Source: Avena insularis
Taxonomy: Eukaryota; Streptophyta; Magnoliopsida; Poales; Poaceae
Reading direction: 5' to 3'
Assembly: GCA_023614405.1 (NCBI GenBank)
Contig: CM042686.1
Coordinates: 466,954,740-467,018,739 of the forward strand
Length of the DNA stretch: 64,000 bases
Below the pieces are notes generated by a model. It was not told the origin of the DNA. It saw only the letters and a program-made list of their open reading frames with translations, and ran no database searches. The stretch's first letter is position 1, and each line of letters starts with the position of its first letter. Made by a program: the position numbers and the translations under genes. This document shows positions 11,793 through 23,452 of this stretch, piece after piece.

Positions 11793-12830
11793 GGATTCAT
11801 ACCTTCGATCCGGATTACGGATGTAGTATAACTTCTTTTTCCCTAGTAGACCTAGGTTTATCGAATCCTTGGGAAGCGAATGCGTAATGAAGTTACTTTA
11901 ATGGACCTTCGGGAGTTTTAGAATTCCTTTTGTGTTTTTACCAGACCAATAGCTTGCGTCTTTTTGTTGTTTTTGATGATGGAGAGAGAGGGCCTAGGGC
12001 GTTCGGTTTCACCTGTAGCTGTGCAAAACATCTGATGGGAATAAAAGATAGAAATAAAGTATGCATGTACTTGTTAGAGCAAGATAAATTATATGTGGGC
12101 AGTGCATCCATAGTTGCTATTGCCTCCGCAACCGCTTATAGCAATAACCTACTAGTCTCATCCATAGAAGAAAGAGAACTAATGATATGCATAGTGATGT
12201 CACCGTTAATCCCAAGCAAATCCCTCACATACAGCCGTACTACCCCTTCTGACATTGGGTTCCCAACATGTACATCAGTCATTACTCATACTCCCTATAC
12301 CTGGCTCAACTCTCAGGGTCTTGGGTACCTAACAAGTCCTTGGATTGAGGCAATAGAGGATACAATAATCATCATGTCATACAAACTAATACATGATCCC
12401 ATCTATGATAAATAACATGCATAATTGCTACATGACTAGGCCAAAGCCCTTAGCCCAAGGAGAATTACTCACACATAGAGATGAGATCAACAATCACAAA
12501 CATTGTAATGAAAATCATAAGATTGATATCAATAGTCTTACAATGTCGCCAATCAAAGAAGAGATCTACTATTACAAGTGGTGGAATATGGCTATGGAGA
12601 TGGAGAAGGGTTTTGAGATCTGGAGGCGGCTGGTGATCCGTGGTAGACACTTTTGGCGAGGTCGGGGGAATTTTTCTCGTTGCCCGAGGATTCTTTATAT
12701 AGGGATACCTTCACGAAAGTTGTTCCGTTGACTTAACGGTGGCGGCCCCAACTATATGACCAGAGCTATACGGCTAGAATTTCTGCTCCGGTCGTATAGT
12801 TGGTCGTTAAAGCATCTGCCTCCGCTTTAC
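11793..12830 (-). repeat. Element F 5' LTR (approximate)
   Basis: The segment right of the primer-binding site carries a minus-strand TATATAA at 12701-12695 and one hairpin repeat unit at 12748-12811. The expected CA at the LTR end is not seen (the plus strand reads GG at 11793), and the outer end near 12830 is only an estimate. Several long ORFs in this region (such as 11930-12415) have no recognisable homology and I do not call them genes. Confidence 0.45.
12695..12701 (-). promoter_or_regulatory. TATA box of the element F LTR
   Basis: The minus strand reads CCCTATATAAAG, a good TATA context, downstream of the hairpin repeat unit in the LTR. Confidence 0.45.
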
Positions 12831-14238
12831 GGCTCCTGGTTTCTTATGGTTGTTGGAAATCTCGTATCTTTGACTTTAATGTAGTGATTCCCTCCTTTAA
12901 ACGACATTATCTGCGCAGGAAAAATATAAAAGAAAGGATTGCATACCCCTCTAAATATTGGCCATTAGTGGAAGGGTTTAGAGAGATATTTCATAAAAAG
13001 TATGAATAATATCTAGTTTAAATGTGGACGTAGATGGCTATATTTTAGAGCCATCAGATACATAAAAGTAAGAAGTGAACAAGCTCTTAGTAGAGGTGAT
13101 GGCCTGCAAGAGCACAGGTTTGGCAGGGCACGTTTTCATGGAAGTATTAGTTCTAGTTTTTATATTGATCCCAACAAGGAGCATAGGAAAGTGTTTATCC
13201 GTGGTCTTTCTGTCGCACTCAAGGTGTCACTTGTTTTGAGTGAATTAACTTCAAGAATTGAGATGAAAGAATGTGAGTTTGAATGGTTGACAATTGAGTA
13301 TTGAGCAGTATTAAAGTAAATAACATAAAAGTAAATAGTACTAAGGTTGGTTTGAGTTTCCTATAGATGAAAGATTAGGCGTGGAGAGATATGGTTCATG
13401 GTGATAGTGAATGTGCTAGGTGGAATAAATGGGATAAGTGATTATAATATTATCTATAAGTGTGCAAGTAGGCAAGCAACCCATATAATAGACAAGACTC
13501 CTCCTAGTAGATTTGCTTGGCTTCAATGATCTATTTGCCTATTACCACAGCCATGGTCAGCACAACAATTAAGGTCATGAGACTAGATCAAGGCTTTAAA
13601 ATCAGTGGTTCCTTGTTCTTCCTCGAGTTATACTATCTCCTCTTTAATATCGTTCGTGTCACTCAGGGGTTGCCGAGTCACTAGCAAACAAGTTTATATC
13701 TATGAGATCTCAGTATCATGTTGTCTAGATGCTTAAATTAGACAACAACCATTAGTCGCACGAAGACACTCATTCTCACAAAGAATAATCACAACGATGA
13801 TCTCAAATAGATGGAAACAAAATGGGCACATCACATATCACCAATTCCCTACATATCCTGCGGATTTACTCGCACATGAGAGGAGAATAGCACAATGATA
13901 TAATCGTAATGTAAATAGAGTTCATATTGATATTACCGTAGCAAGCCACAATAAAGTAAAGATCGAATCTAATACAAAGCAAAGTATGAATAGAGTCTCA
14001 AACGCTAATCTTACAAGTGTGAATCTCTCTCTATCAATCTAGTGCAAGGGGGATAATGGAGGAGTGGATGATCTAGAGGATAAAGATCTTTGAGAGGATC
14101 AATGGAATTCTTCTTCTCCTTTAGATATCTTTTTCCTCTGTTCTCGAATGGATAGTGACGATTGCGTCTATTTTTCTCTATTACCTCCTTAACAAAAGTG
14201 CTTATAATTATTAGGCGAAGGCGGCTGCGGGTGGTACG
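12831..14238. other. AT-rich noncoding DNA left of element C
   Basis: I see no conserved coding sequence, RNA gene or strong repeat here. Before C inserted it was continuous with 43816-45705. The paired segments are probably old retroelement-derived DNA, but I cannot place a family. Confidence 0.5.
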
Positions 14239-14243
14239 GACGG
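14239..14243. repeat. Element C target-site duplication, left copy
   Basis: GACGG directly precedes the left LTR and is repeated exactly at 43811-43815 directly after the right LTR. Confidence 0.95.
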
Positions 14244-14780
14244 TGTCATGGTATTGCCACGAGTACGCCATGGAGGGGTACTCACAGTTCGTGTTTAGAG
14301 ACGTGGGGTAAGGCGGAGAGTTGGTGGGTACGAGGTAACACAGCTTACCCAGGTTCAAGTCCCACAACGGTGGCGGAACTCTACTCCTGCTATAAATCAC
14401 TATAATGGAAATACACCGAGTTACAGAGATAGGTTCGTTGTGCGAGGTGTTGTATGTTGTACGTTGAGTGTTACCCTAAAGGCTCCTACAGGTCCAGTTT
14501 ATAAAGGCACCAGAACCTAGGGTTACAGGGAAAGGACCTTGCCAGACAAGGTAAAGAGTCCTACACTAACACGAACTAGTCTTTCGTGTCTTGCACTCCA
14601 AGGCTCCGAGTACGTTGGTGACTCCTGCGTAGCCTTCCTTCATCAGGCATGGGCCTCCCTTCTGGATCCGTCTAACTGGGCCACCTAGCAGGCCATAGGC
14701 CTTGCTACCAACTATGGGCCACCCTGGTTAGCCGGAATAAGGACGTGCGATGGTGATACCCATTTAGCATATCCCCAACA
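14244..14780 (-). repeat. Element C 3' LTR
   Basis: This 537-bp LTR begins tgtcatggtattgcc and ends ccccaaca on the plus strand, i.e. TGTTGGGG at its 5' end. It aligns over its whole length with 43269-43810. It includes a minus-strand TTTATAAA near 14495 that could be the TATA box. It is flanked internally by a degenerate purine-rich primer site. Confidence 0.95.
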
Positions 14781-15215
14781 GTAGCCGCCGGAGGACTTAG
14801 AGATCTTGCGCCGTCTTGCTTATAATCTTGAATGCTCCGTCTATGTGATACCGGCAATCCGTCAAGCAATATCTCAAAGGTCTCCCAAAGAACCCTGCAA
14901 TCCTCTCCGGCTTTGTAATGTAGCTAGAGATTCCTTCGGTCTTCATTTCTAGAGCCGGATAATCTCTGCTTTCAATGGAATCTTCAGACGTGACTCTTCA
15001 CTGCAACTGTCAGGAGGATGGCGTAGGGTAGAGCCTACGCTGCCTCGAAACTCACAGAAGGTAAGGAATTAATCATTAGTTGTTTTTACACGGATGAAAT
15101 CCGAAACGGTAAAGCGGCAAAGACAGAGGACGTGGCGAAATTACCGTGCAATTTGTCTCCATGTCGGCAATGCTCCGACCATTGGATCCCTTCGCACGAA
15201 TCTTGACGTTGGGTC

Positions 15216-15222
15216 TATATAT
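15216..15222 (+). promoter_or_regulatory. TATA box for the element C antisense gene
   Basis: CTATATATTT lies about 170 nt upstream of the aORF ATG at 15390, the same spacing as the TATA-like box in element D. The intervening leader is pyrimidine-rich (tcttcttcttcctcc), as in plant 5' UTRs. Confidence 0.5.
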
Positions 15223-15389
15223 TTTTACTGCGGTTGAGTTATTTTCTTTTACTCGCATTTGATCCTGCGTCTTCTTCTTCCTCCAGCCGCACGTTTGTTC
15301 GAGCTCCTCCTCAGAAAACCCTAGCCAGAGCTCCCCTTTCTCCACCTACTCCTAGCAGCGCAGTGGCCTCCAGTAGCTCCACCCCTTCA

Positions 15390-18300
15390 ATGGTGGCGAC
15401 TCCTGAGGCTACTACAGAGCCATCCTAGGGAGTGATAGTCCCGCTGGAGGGGGTTGTCGTCCCTGTCTCTGCCGTGGTGGAAACCACCAGCATCGACCAA
15501 GAACAAGCGGCGCTAGAAGCCGCTGAAGAGGACAACAACTCCCACAAGGGAGTGTGGAGGGGCTCTGACCTCTTCACTGAATATCTATAAGAACTCATCA
15601 CTAAGGGGTATCTCCCCGCGGTGGAGGGTTTGGTCTGGCAGCCGGTGCTGGCCGGCGGGGTGATTCCTTCTCCCCAAGACGGAGAGAAAGTATACCTCAA
15701 AGCTCAGCTGGTACGAGGCGTAAGCCTGCCAGTCTTTGACTTCTTCCTGGACATCCTCCAGCACTTCTGGGTACTTCCCCACAACCTCTCTCCTAACAGC
15801 ATCCTCGCCCTTAGCAACTTTGTAGCTTTGTGCGAAGGATATCTAGGGATCAAACCTAGATTAGATCTGTTTGTATATTTCTTCACCGTTAAGGGAGAGT
15901 ATGTAGAGTCTGAGGATGAATTGCGTACTTGTGGAACCATTAGCTTTAAGATCCGGCCTAGCCTATGCTTCCCCAACATCGTAGGGCACGAGTCCTGCAA
16001 GAACTGGTAGCACACATATTTCTATGGCCTAGATATTCCCCTACCTAACCGTCTTGAGTCGTATCCTGACTTCATTGATGGAGTTGCCGCCGAAGTACTC
16101 GCCTGGAGGACCCTAGCCTCCCTTCCATCCGACAACGAGGCCAACCGTGCCGAAAGGCGGATTGAATGGTTCATAGATGGAGGTCTGACGGGTTTGGACC
16201 TAGCCATGTGCTGGTTCACCAGGCGGATCCAGCATCTGCAGCATCGCGCCGAGTTGATGTGCAAGTACACCCAGAGCCAGAAGGATCCCATGCATATTTC
16301 GTAGGATAACTTCTCCACTGACTCCATCAAACTTTGGCTAAAGGACATAGTCAAGGTGAAAGACAGGAGGCGTGGCTTCAAGATCACCTATGACATGTTC
16401 GAAGGTGGAAAATGCCCAGAGGTAGCTTCTGTTTCCTTTGTTGTTCATTATGTATATACTCTAAGGCCTTTCTGTCTTTGAAGTTATCAATCTAACACAC
16501 CTTTTATCTTGCAGCTGGCAACCTTGATGGCGGATCAGATGGCCTCTTAGGTCTATGATCCTAGGCTGAAGGATATTCAGGTGGTATCTGACGATGATAC
16601 CCCCAAGGATCATCCAGCTCCGGCAGCCCGTAAGCGGAAGAGATCCACCTCTGACGTTGCTGTCGAGGCCAAGAAGAAGAAGAAGAAATCAGAGAGTGGA
16701 GTCTCCAAACGATCCACTGCTGCCCTAGAGGCAGAGAAGAAGAAAGCCACCAGCATCCCTTTATCCAAGGCGCCTGTTGTGGTGTAAGTACCTTCATTCT
16801 ATGACTTTAATATTTACTGCACCCATTCAATTCATGTACTTATACCAAGAACATTTCAGGAAGAAATTTAGCGCTGGTTTGAAGCGATCCTCCAAAGATG
16901 TTGGAGGGTCTAAAAACATTCGTGAAATGCTGACCAAGGATCTGGCAGGCAAGTCTTCTCCTGCTACTGCTCCCCCTACTCCTGCCACCAAGCCCATCAC
17001 GGGTCTCACTGGGCCTTCGTCCCCCGTCGCACCTGAGGCCTCCGACATGGAGATAGATACCAATCCAATATTTGGTACCTTAGATTCTACCGCGGACGTT
17101 GCTCCTAGTGGACAGGTGACACAGGAGAGTACTTCCTCCAAAGTGGCTGAAGTTTCGGCTAAGGATGCCACTAATAAAGGGAAACAAGTAGCAGAGGGAG
17201 AGGAGGCGGAAGTAGCTGTAGCCACGGACGAAGCGGGAGCCTCTGAGCCATAAACTGCTATGATTACGCAGCAGGCGACCATGGCGTCATCCATGCTTCC
17301 GGCTTCTACAACACCTCTGGCTGCCACTCCTTCGACATTGTGCCTAGATGACCTTATTATGCAGGCAAATGTTATTTATAACAATGCTCGGACTTTCCAT
17401 GATTCCTATGCTCACCTGGCCAACAACCTTAGAGTTATTGCCATTGTAAGTCTTTTGAACTTCACTTCTTTTACTTTGTAATGTATCCACCGTAGCCCCC
17501 GAGCTCTTAGGAGAAAAATCAATAGTCTTGGCCTGAGTGCTCCAAAGAACTAAGTGTAGAACTTGTCCGTGTAGCCCCTGAGTTTCTAGTTTAGAATGAT
17601 AATTCCGACTAGACACTCTAAGAGAGAACACTAGCTGATTTAAAAATCTTACACTATAGCCCCCGAGCGTTTAGTTGAAACTGGATAGTTCTGACTACAT
17701 GCTCTAGAGAAACTAAGCATGTTAACTTCTTGTGTAGAATGAGAATAAACGGAGGATAGACGCCAATGAGAGGTTTGCTGCTTTGCGGAAGGAACTGGAC
17801 CTTGAACAGGGTAAAACAACCTTCCTCAAGCAACATATCAAAAATATCCAGAGTCTGTTTCTTTTAATAGCTCCTTACTTTTTATCATGGATTCGTTTCT
17901 GTCGTCTTCTAATAATGCTTTGTATGTTCCGTATTACAGAAGCCATTGCCAAAGCCAAAAGCATGATCGAGCAATCCAAGCATATTCAGGAGCTCGATGA
18001 TGAGAATAAAATTTTGAAGAAAGACCTGGTTGATGCTGTTAAGGGCCATGAAGAGGCAATGAAGGCCATGCAAGAGTCTGCTAACACCGAGATGCAGTGC
18101 CTGAAGAACAAGATTGCACAACTCAAGGATCAGAACCAAGCTAGCAAAGAGCAGAATGAGAGAAACCTTGAAATGTTTAAAACTATTTAGAAGGAGCATG
18201 ACATCAAGGTGGAGACGTGCAAGCAAGCGGAGACCTGCATCTTTGGTAACTTTCCTCTAACTTCGTCAACTTCTATAAGATGTGCAATTTATATTACTTG

Positions 18301-18873
18301 TACTCATGAACTTTTGTCTCTAATGAAAACACAACCCCCATTAGTTTAACCAACATGTGTGAAGGTGCTCCGGATCCAAAAGAATGCATGATTCTTGCCG
18401 GCAACTTCATCAACACCGCCATTGCTGAAGCCAAGGTGATAGACCAGCCTTTGGGGATAAACATCAAGGCGGCTGACTCAGTGGCCAAGTATGCGGAAAT
18501 CCTACGCCGAGCCCCTGAGAAGGTCAATGACTGGAAAGCTTCATGTGTCCAAGCAGGTGCAAGGATGACCCTTTCCTTGGTCAAGGCCCACTATGACAAT
18601 GCCGACATCGACTTGGTGACCTCTGGCATGCCCAAGCTAGACAAGGAAGGTAAAGAGATCGATAGCGATGCTATTTGGAACTCCCTCGCCGGCTAGGACA
18701 CCAGAGTAGCCAATATAGTCAAGGCGGATGTCTTCGTGCCTGCTGAGGTACGAGATGAGGACATGTCTTCTTCTGAGTCTAGCCCATCTCCATCCGAGTT
18801 TGATGATCTCTCCCGGCCTGGCTCTCCTCTTGCTGACGATGCCACCACGAAGTCTCCTGCAGGAGAGCCATAA
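15390..18873 (+). pseudogene. Element C antisense spliced gene (aORF, PF04195-like)
   Basis: The gene runs opposite to element C. I place exons at about 15390-16421, 16515-16783, 16860-17445, 17760-17810, 17940-18245 and 18345-18873, with GT-AG borders (GTAAGT at 16784 and GTAAG at 17446 are clear; the start of exons 4 and 6 is less sure). Exon 1 encodes the conserved domain: GGVIPSPQDGEKVYLK, GVSLPVFDFFLDIL and GYLGIKPRLDLFVYFF line up with the element A and D genes. Exon 2 is lysine-rich (KKKKKK, a likely nuclear signal), exon 3 Pro/Ser/Thr-rich, exons 4 and 5 coiled coil, and exon 6 carries the C-terminal helical domain and a Ser/Asp-rich tail. In-frame stops near 15426, 15588, 16008, 16302, 16551, 17251, 18188 and 18694 break the protein. 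Its role is not known. Confidence 0.75.
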
Positions 18874-19383
18874 AAACAATATTTGTATTAAATGTGTCTC
18901 TGAAATTTGTATGCAGAAAAACTGATGTGTTTGTTAAGGCGGAAAAACTTGTATTCAAGTTTCATGCTACTTATCTGTTTCCAGCATGTGTATATTTTTT
19001 AAGCAAGTGCTGGCTTATCCATTATTCTGGTTCATATGCTTGACCTTTCGTGAGACGGAAGACTCGCGACACAAAACTATGGTCTCAGGTGATGATGGTT
19101 AATAGCACCGTCAAGAACCTAAGAGCAAAATCGCCGGTTTTGAGTTTCGAGAAGTCACAACTCCGGAATCCACATAAAAACTTCAGAAAACGTGTAGACT
19201 AGAAAACTTAAGCTAATGCCCGTAGGTAGAATTTTCACAAGTGCAAATGCAAACTTGCGCATAAAGGGTTTATATGATCCAAAAATGAACAACTAAAGGA
19301 GGTAAAAGACTCAGAGGATATGAGTGAACCAAATGCTTTATTTCATTGATCATATAAGAAACTTATTACATAATATAAATGTG
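18874..19383. other. Element C noncoding region between aORF and pol 3' ends
   Basis: About 510 bases lie between the converging aORF and integrase genes. I see no conserved frame or tandem repeat. Confidence 0.55.
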
Positions 19384-20229
19384 CTAAGTGTAAAAGGGAC
19401 GTAGTTGTGCTATGTTCCATGGCCAATCAGTCTCCGGGTAATCATCATCGGAGTCACGTTGCTTGCTCTTGCGATTTTTTGGCCTATCTTTCAACTCACG
19501 AATATCAACAAAGTAATAGGAACCATTCAGCAATGCTTTGCTTATGACGAATAGTCCTTCCCAAGGCGGGGATAGTTTGTGTGATTTCTCTTGCTTGAGT
19601 CTAAGCACCAGATCCCCTTCTTTAAACGGGTGATGCTTAACGCGGTGACTATGGTAGCCACCTAGATTTTTCTGGTAGATGGCGGATCTCTGGCATGCCA
19701 GCACGTGCTCTTCTTCGAGTAGGTCCACAGATAGGCGTCTAGATTCTTCAGCTTCATCCTCCCTGTAGGCGGCAACTCTTGGTGCATCATGGAAAATGTC
19801 GGATGGAAGAATAGCTTCTGCTCCATAAATCATGATGAAAGGAGTCAAGCCGGTGGATCTGTTGGGTGTCGTTCGTAAACTCCACAAGACAGATGGCAGT
19901 TCCTCCGCCCAAGATCCAGCTGCTCTACGCAGCGGTGCTTCTAAGCGTGGCTTGATTCCATGCAGAATTAGTCCATTGGCCCTTTAAACTTGCCCGTTTG
20001 ACTGTGGGTGTGCCATAGATGCTATGTCAAGGCGCATGCCTTTTTCATGACAATACTCCTCCACTTCTCCGAGAGACAAATTTTTGCCATTGTCGGTGAT
20101 GATGATGTGTGGGAGACCAAATCTCACCACTAGATCCTAGACAAATTTTAGGGTTGTTGCCCCATCAAGCTTTCCAATGGGTTTAGCTTCAATCCATTTT
20201 GTGAACTTATCCACTGCTACTAGCAAGTG
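19384..20229 (-). pseudogene. Element C integrase, C-terminal part (right of the split)
   Basis: On the minus strand this continues the integrase from VDKFTKWIEAKP through ITDNGKNL to the typical end WNIAQLRPFYT and a stop at 19384. The second catalytic Asp is present, but the codon for the catalytic Glu in NGQVE is a TAA stop at 19984-19986, and another stop (TAG) lies near 20141. The frame is otherwise open through LWSLRTTPNRSTG and the PPWEGLF motif. The N-terminal part lies beyond the Tekay insertion at 36780, and the two halves join cleanly at the duplicated aagtg. Confidence 0.88.
20225..20229. repeat. Tekay target-site duplication, left copy
   Basis: AAGTG precedes the TGTAAC start of the 5' LTR and recurs exactly at 36775-36779. 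Both copies fall at the same codon of the element C integrase. Confidence 0.95.
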
Positions 20230-22718
20230 TGTAACATCCCAGCATTAGGATCCAACAAAGGGTAGAAATAGGAATATAAGTTTGTGCATGCATGCATCTA
20301 TAAAATCAGGGGAAAAAATTCGCCAAACAAAACACTAAAGGGATCCGAGTTTCTTTCACTAACTAGAGGTAGGTATTAGTGATTGCTATGAATTTTGACA
20401 TGATCTTTAGGCAGTATTAAGAAATTGGGGGAATTACGTGGAATTTAAATTTGAAATTATTTTTGTCCAAAAGAAAACTTTATTAATATTGTTTGATTTT
20501 AAGAAAGAAATAGTAATCAACAATAAGATTTAATGACAAGGAAAAAGAATTAAATAAGAAATAATGCTTATTTCTCTATTCTTATAATGAGGTCACAAAT
20601 GATGACAAATACATCAAAAGTATAAGATTACAAAGAACAGAAATTTAACTTTATTAAACTTTTAATAACATTTTTACAAGATCCTTTACAAAAGAATTAC
20701 AAAGAAGGTTACAAGTAGAACCTATACTATTTATCTACTCCTACACTAATCTTGTGAGTCCAGATCTTGTTCCTACAAATAAGAAAAACAACTAGAAAGG
20801 AAAATTAGGGATTAGTAAGGTAATTTTACTCTCAGTGTTGAACAGTGAAGTGCACTATTCATGGTACATCATTGAGTACACATAAGGGTAAGTTTCACCA
20901 ACAGTGAAGTATCTGTTCTTCTCAGTTAATAGCAAAGATTCAGTAAAAGTCAAGTGGATAAAAAAATAGGTTTCACCAGGCTGACAATCAGCAAATAGGT
21001 AATAGTAACAACCAAGTTACTTGAGCTGATCCACAAGCACAACACACACACACAGCTTAGTCGACTAATTGCATGGGGTTTGTTGTCAAGCTACTAGTAG
21101 CAGTACAAGGTACCACACAGAGCACCACCCGAAGGGGAAATACAGGAGCTTAGTTCTTCTTCTCAGGTATACACTCACAGTTATAGAACTTGCTGAAACC
21201 ATAGCCGATTTCTCCACCAAATTACCCAAATCAATCATCAGATCTCTACCTGATGGTAACATAAGGAGGGGGTGGAGCGGGTGGAAAGAGAGGTCAAGCA
21301 TCAAGTTACAGGAGCAACACCAGGTGGTGCAGAGCTAGATCCAGCAGCAAGCTACATCACCACATCATCAATCAATAAGCAATCTGGTGAGTCCAAATAA
21401 CATCACCACATGATCAGATCATCATAGAGTCATATGAGCATATGAATTTTTACCTAATCTTCTTAGAAAAACACCCAAGTGGGGTGTAGATTCATCCCAG
21501 AAGCATTTAAATGAAAGCCAATGACAAATCCTTACAAACAAATCCAAGATCTCAACCTTTGCATCATAGATCTTAGATATATACTCAAATCTCCACATTT
21601 ATAAATAAACAGCAGCCTTAGACATAGATTTAGGGCACATCTCCTATGGAGTAGCACCTCTGTAATCTCAGGATCTTAAGGATCAATATTTGATGGTGAG
21701 GAGATCAATCATTTTCCTAAAAGGATTCAAGAATCATTAGCTGATACATGCATCAGAGCATATCTTTGAGAGACAGCTAGAAATAACTTAGTATTTCCTA
21801 GTCATGCCTCAGACCAGCATCATAGGCTAATAGACTATAGCAGATTAGGATAATAAAGCCAGTAGAAGATTTTCAGTCATTTAACCAGCCAAACTTGGAG
21901 ACAGGTAGAATTTAGGCAATAGTAGTATGAATATTGTGTACCATTCTAAAGAAGGTGTCACAAATGTCACATCTAAAACCAAGACAATGCTTTACTGATA
22001 TTTGATCAGTTAACTTATAGAAAGATAACTAATCACTTTCCTAGAATAAATATTCAGGAATAATACTCATGGTTGCATTTATATAATCAGGGAAGCATAG
22101 GAGTATCATTCTCACTCCAATTTAAAAGATCAACACAAACTAGTGTATAAAGATCAACTGAACATTACTGACAGAACCATTGTCAGTACTAGGATCATGA
22201 AACCATAGTGAAATCCATATCACTAGCATAAGGGGTAAACATCCAGGACAGTATAACCACTACAATCAGTCCTAATAGAGTCATCATGCTTAGACCAGAG
22301 GGATGAACCCTAAACGAACCATGAAATCAATTAGGAAGTTACCACTAGAGGCACACAGAGGTTATCGAGCAAGGCAGAGTGGAGCACAGAAGAGGAGTAG
22401 CCAATCTTACTCAAGGGCCTCGCAAAAAGAATCGAAAAGGAAGCAGAGGATGGCCGGCGGCGAAGCAGGAACAACGGCACGAGGAGCACCCTGAAGGGGC
22501 GCTACAACCCGCACCAACCTCGCGTTAGATCCACCAGAGAAGAGAGGCGAACACCATGAAGAACCGGCGTACCATCGCCGATGCTCCAGAGCAGCCAACC
22601 CTAACCCTAGCCTAGGGCAGAGGTCAGCACGGCCAGTAGAAAGCACCAACCGCGGATCTTCTTGGACAAGATGACGCAGCGTCATCGACTGAGTTACCCT
22701 GCATCATGGCGGCGGCAA
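20230..22718 (+). repeat. Tekay 5' LTR, proximal part
   Basis: This segment aligns with 30486-32930 of the 3' LTR with a few percent divergence and several small indels. The match stops abruptly at about 22717, where Athila gag sequence begins. Short ORFs here such as 21069-21338 have counterparts in the other LTR but no recognisable protein family, so I treat them as LTR sequence. Confidence 0.92.
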
Positions 22719-23267
22719 CATCCTTGAAGAATAGTTCAATCCTGCATAAAAAGTTTGGATGATCATCCAAGCAGTCAGTTCATGAGTGGGACAATTCTTT
22801 ACCAAAGATTTCATTCTTTCCCAAGCTTGAGCAACATGTTCATTATTAGATTGTTCAAACTTCATTATTTCACTTCTCATAGATACAATCTTAGCAGGAG
22901 GATAGTATTTCCCAATAAAAGCATCTTTGCACTTAGTCCAAGAATCAATACTATTCTTAGTTAAGGAATTCAACAATTCTTTAGATTTTCCTCTCAAAGA
23001 GAAAGGAAACAATTTCAGCTTAATAATATCACCATCTACATCCCTATGCTTTTGCATCTCACAAAGTTCAACAAAGTTATTTAGATGGGCAGCAGCATCT
23101 TCATTACCAATACCAAAAAATTGTTCTCTCATAACAAGATTGAGTAAAGCAGGTTTTATCTCAAAGAAAGTATCTTCAGGCACAGGTGGAGCAATAGGTG
23201 AGCTCATAAAATCATTGTTGTTGGTGCTAGTGAAGTCACCCAACTTAGTGTTTTCAAGAGTAGTCAA
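22719..23267 (-). pseudogene. Element H: Gag N-terminal and capsid region
   Basis: The frame begins with a TTG where an ATG is expected (TTLENTKLGDFTSTNNN) and runs through the capsid-type Gag domain (KLKLFPFSLRGKSKELLNSL, CKDAFIGKYYPPAK). It is cut at 22719 after AGLNYSS by the chimeric junction, and the last residues are read from Tekay LTR DNA. It resembles the Gag of element F in layout but is clearly a different family member. It would be a particle protein if intact; here it is truncated and lacks a start. Confidence 0.8.
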
Positions 23268-23428
23268 TTTTTTGTGTTTTCAAATAAGAAAGCAAACTAG
23301 TAAAACTATTTTTTGTGTGTTTTTGGTAAAGAAACAAGCAAACAAAACAAAAAGAAACTAAGTAAAACAAAAATAACAAAGTAAAGAGATTGGTTATGAG
23401 GGACTCCCCTTGTGAAGATGTCCTTGAC

Positions 23429-23446
23429 TCCCCGGAAACGGCGCCA
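23429..23446 (-). other. Element H primer-binding site (tRNA-Asp type)
   Basis: The minus strand reads TGGCGCCGTTTCCGGGGA, one base from the site known for Athila elements. It is separated from the LTR by six bases (gaaaaa). Confidence 0.85.
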
Positions 23447-23452
23447 GAAAAA

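Larger units (their letters stand above)
8901..12830 (-). mobile_element. Element F: degraded minus-strand Athila-like Ty3/gypsy remnant
   Basis: Reading leftward on the minus strand there is an LTR-like segment (12830-11793), a primer-binding site, gag, a protease fragment and then a second LTR-like segment with the same hairpin repeat (9650-8901). RT, RNase H and integrase are absent, so the interior has been deleted. The left segment is cut at 8900 by element A. Both LTR-like segments share the sequence ctatatgacc...gttggtcgttaaa and a weaker match around ggttttgaga. Exact LTR limits are not certain. Confidence 0.6.

Noticed and set aside
11930..12731. Two plus-strand ORFs of 161 and 112 codons
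   Set aside because: No recognisable domain; they fall in the LTR of element F, which is transcribed from the other strand.
21069..21338. ORF present in both Tekay LTRs (also 31375-31608)
   Set aside because: Its presence in both copies follows from LTR identity; the lengths and ends differ and there is no known domain.
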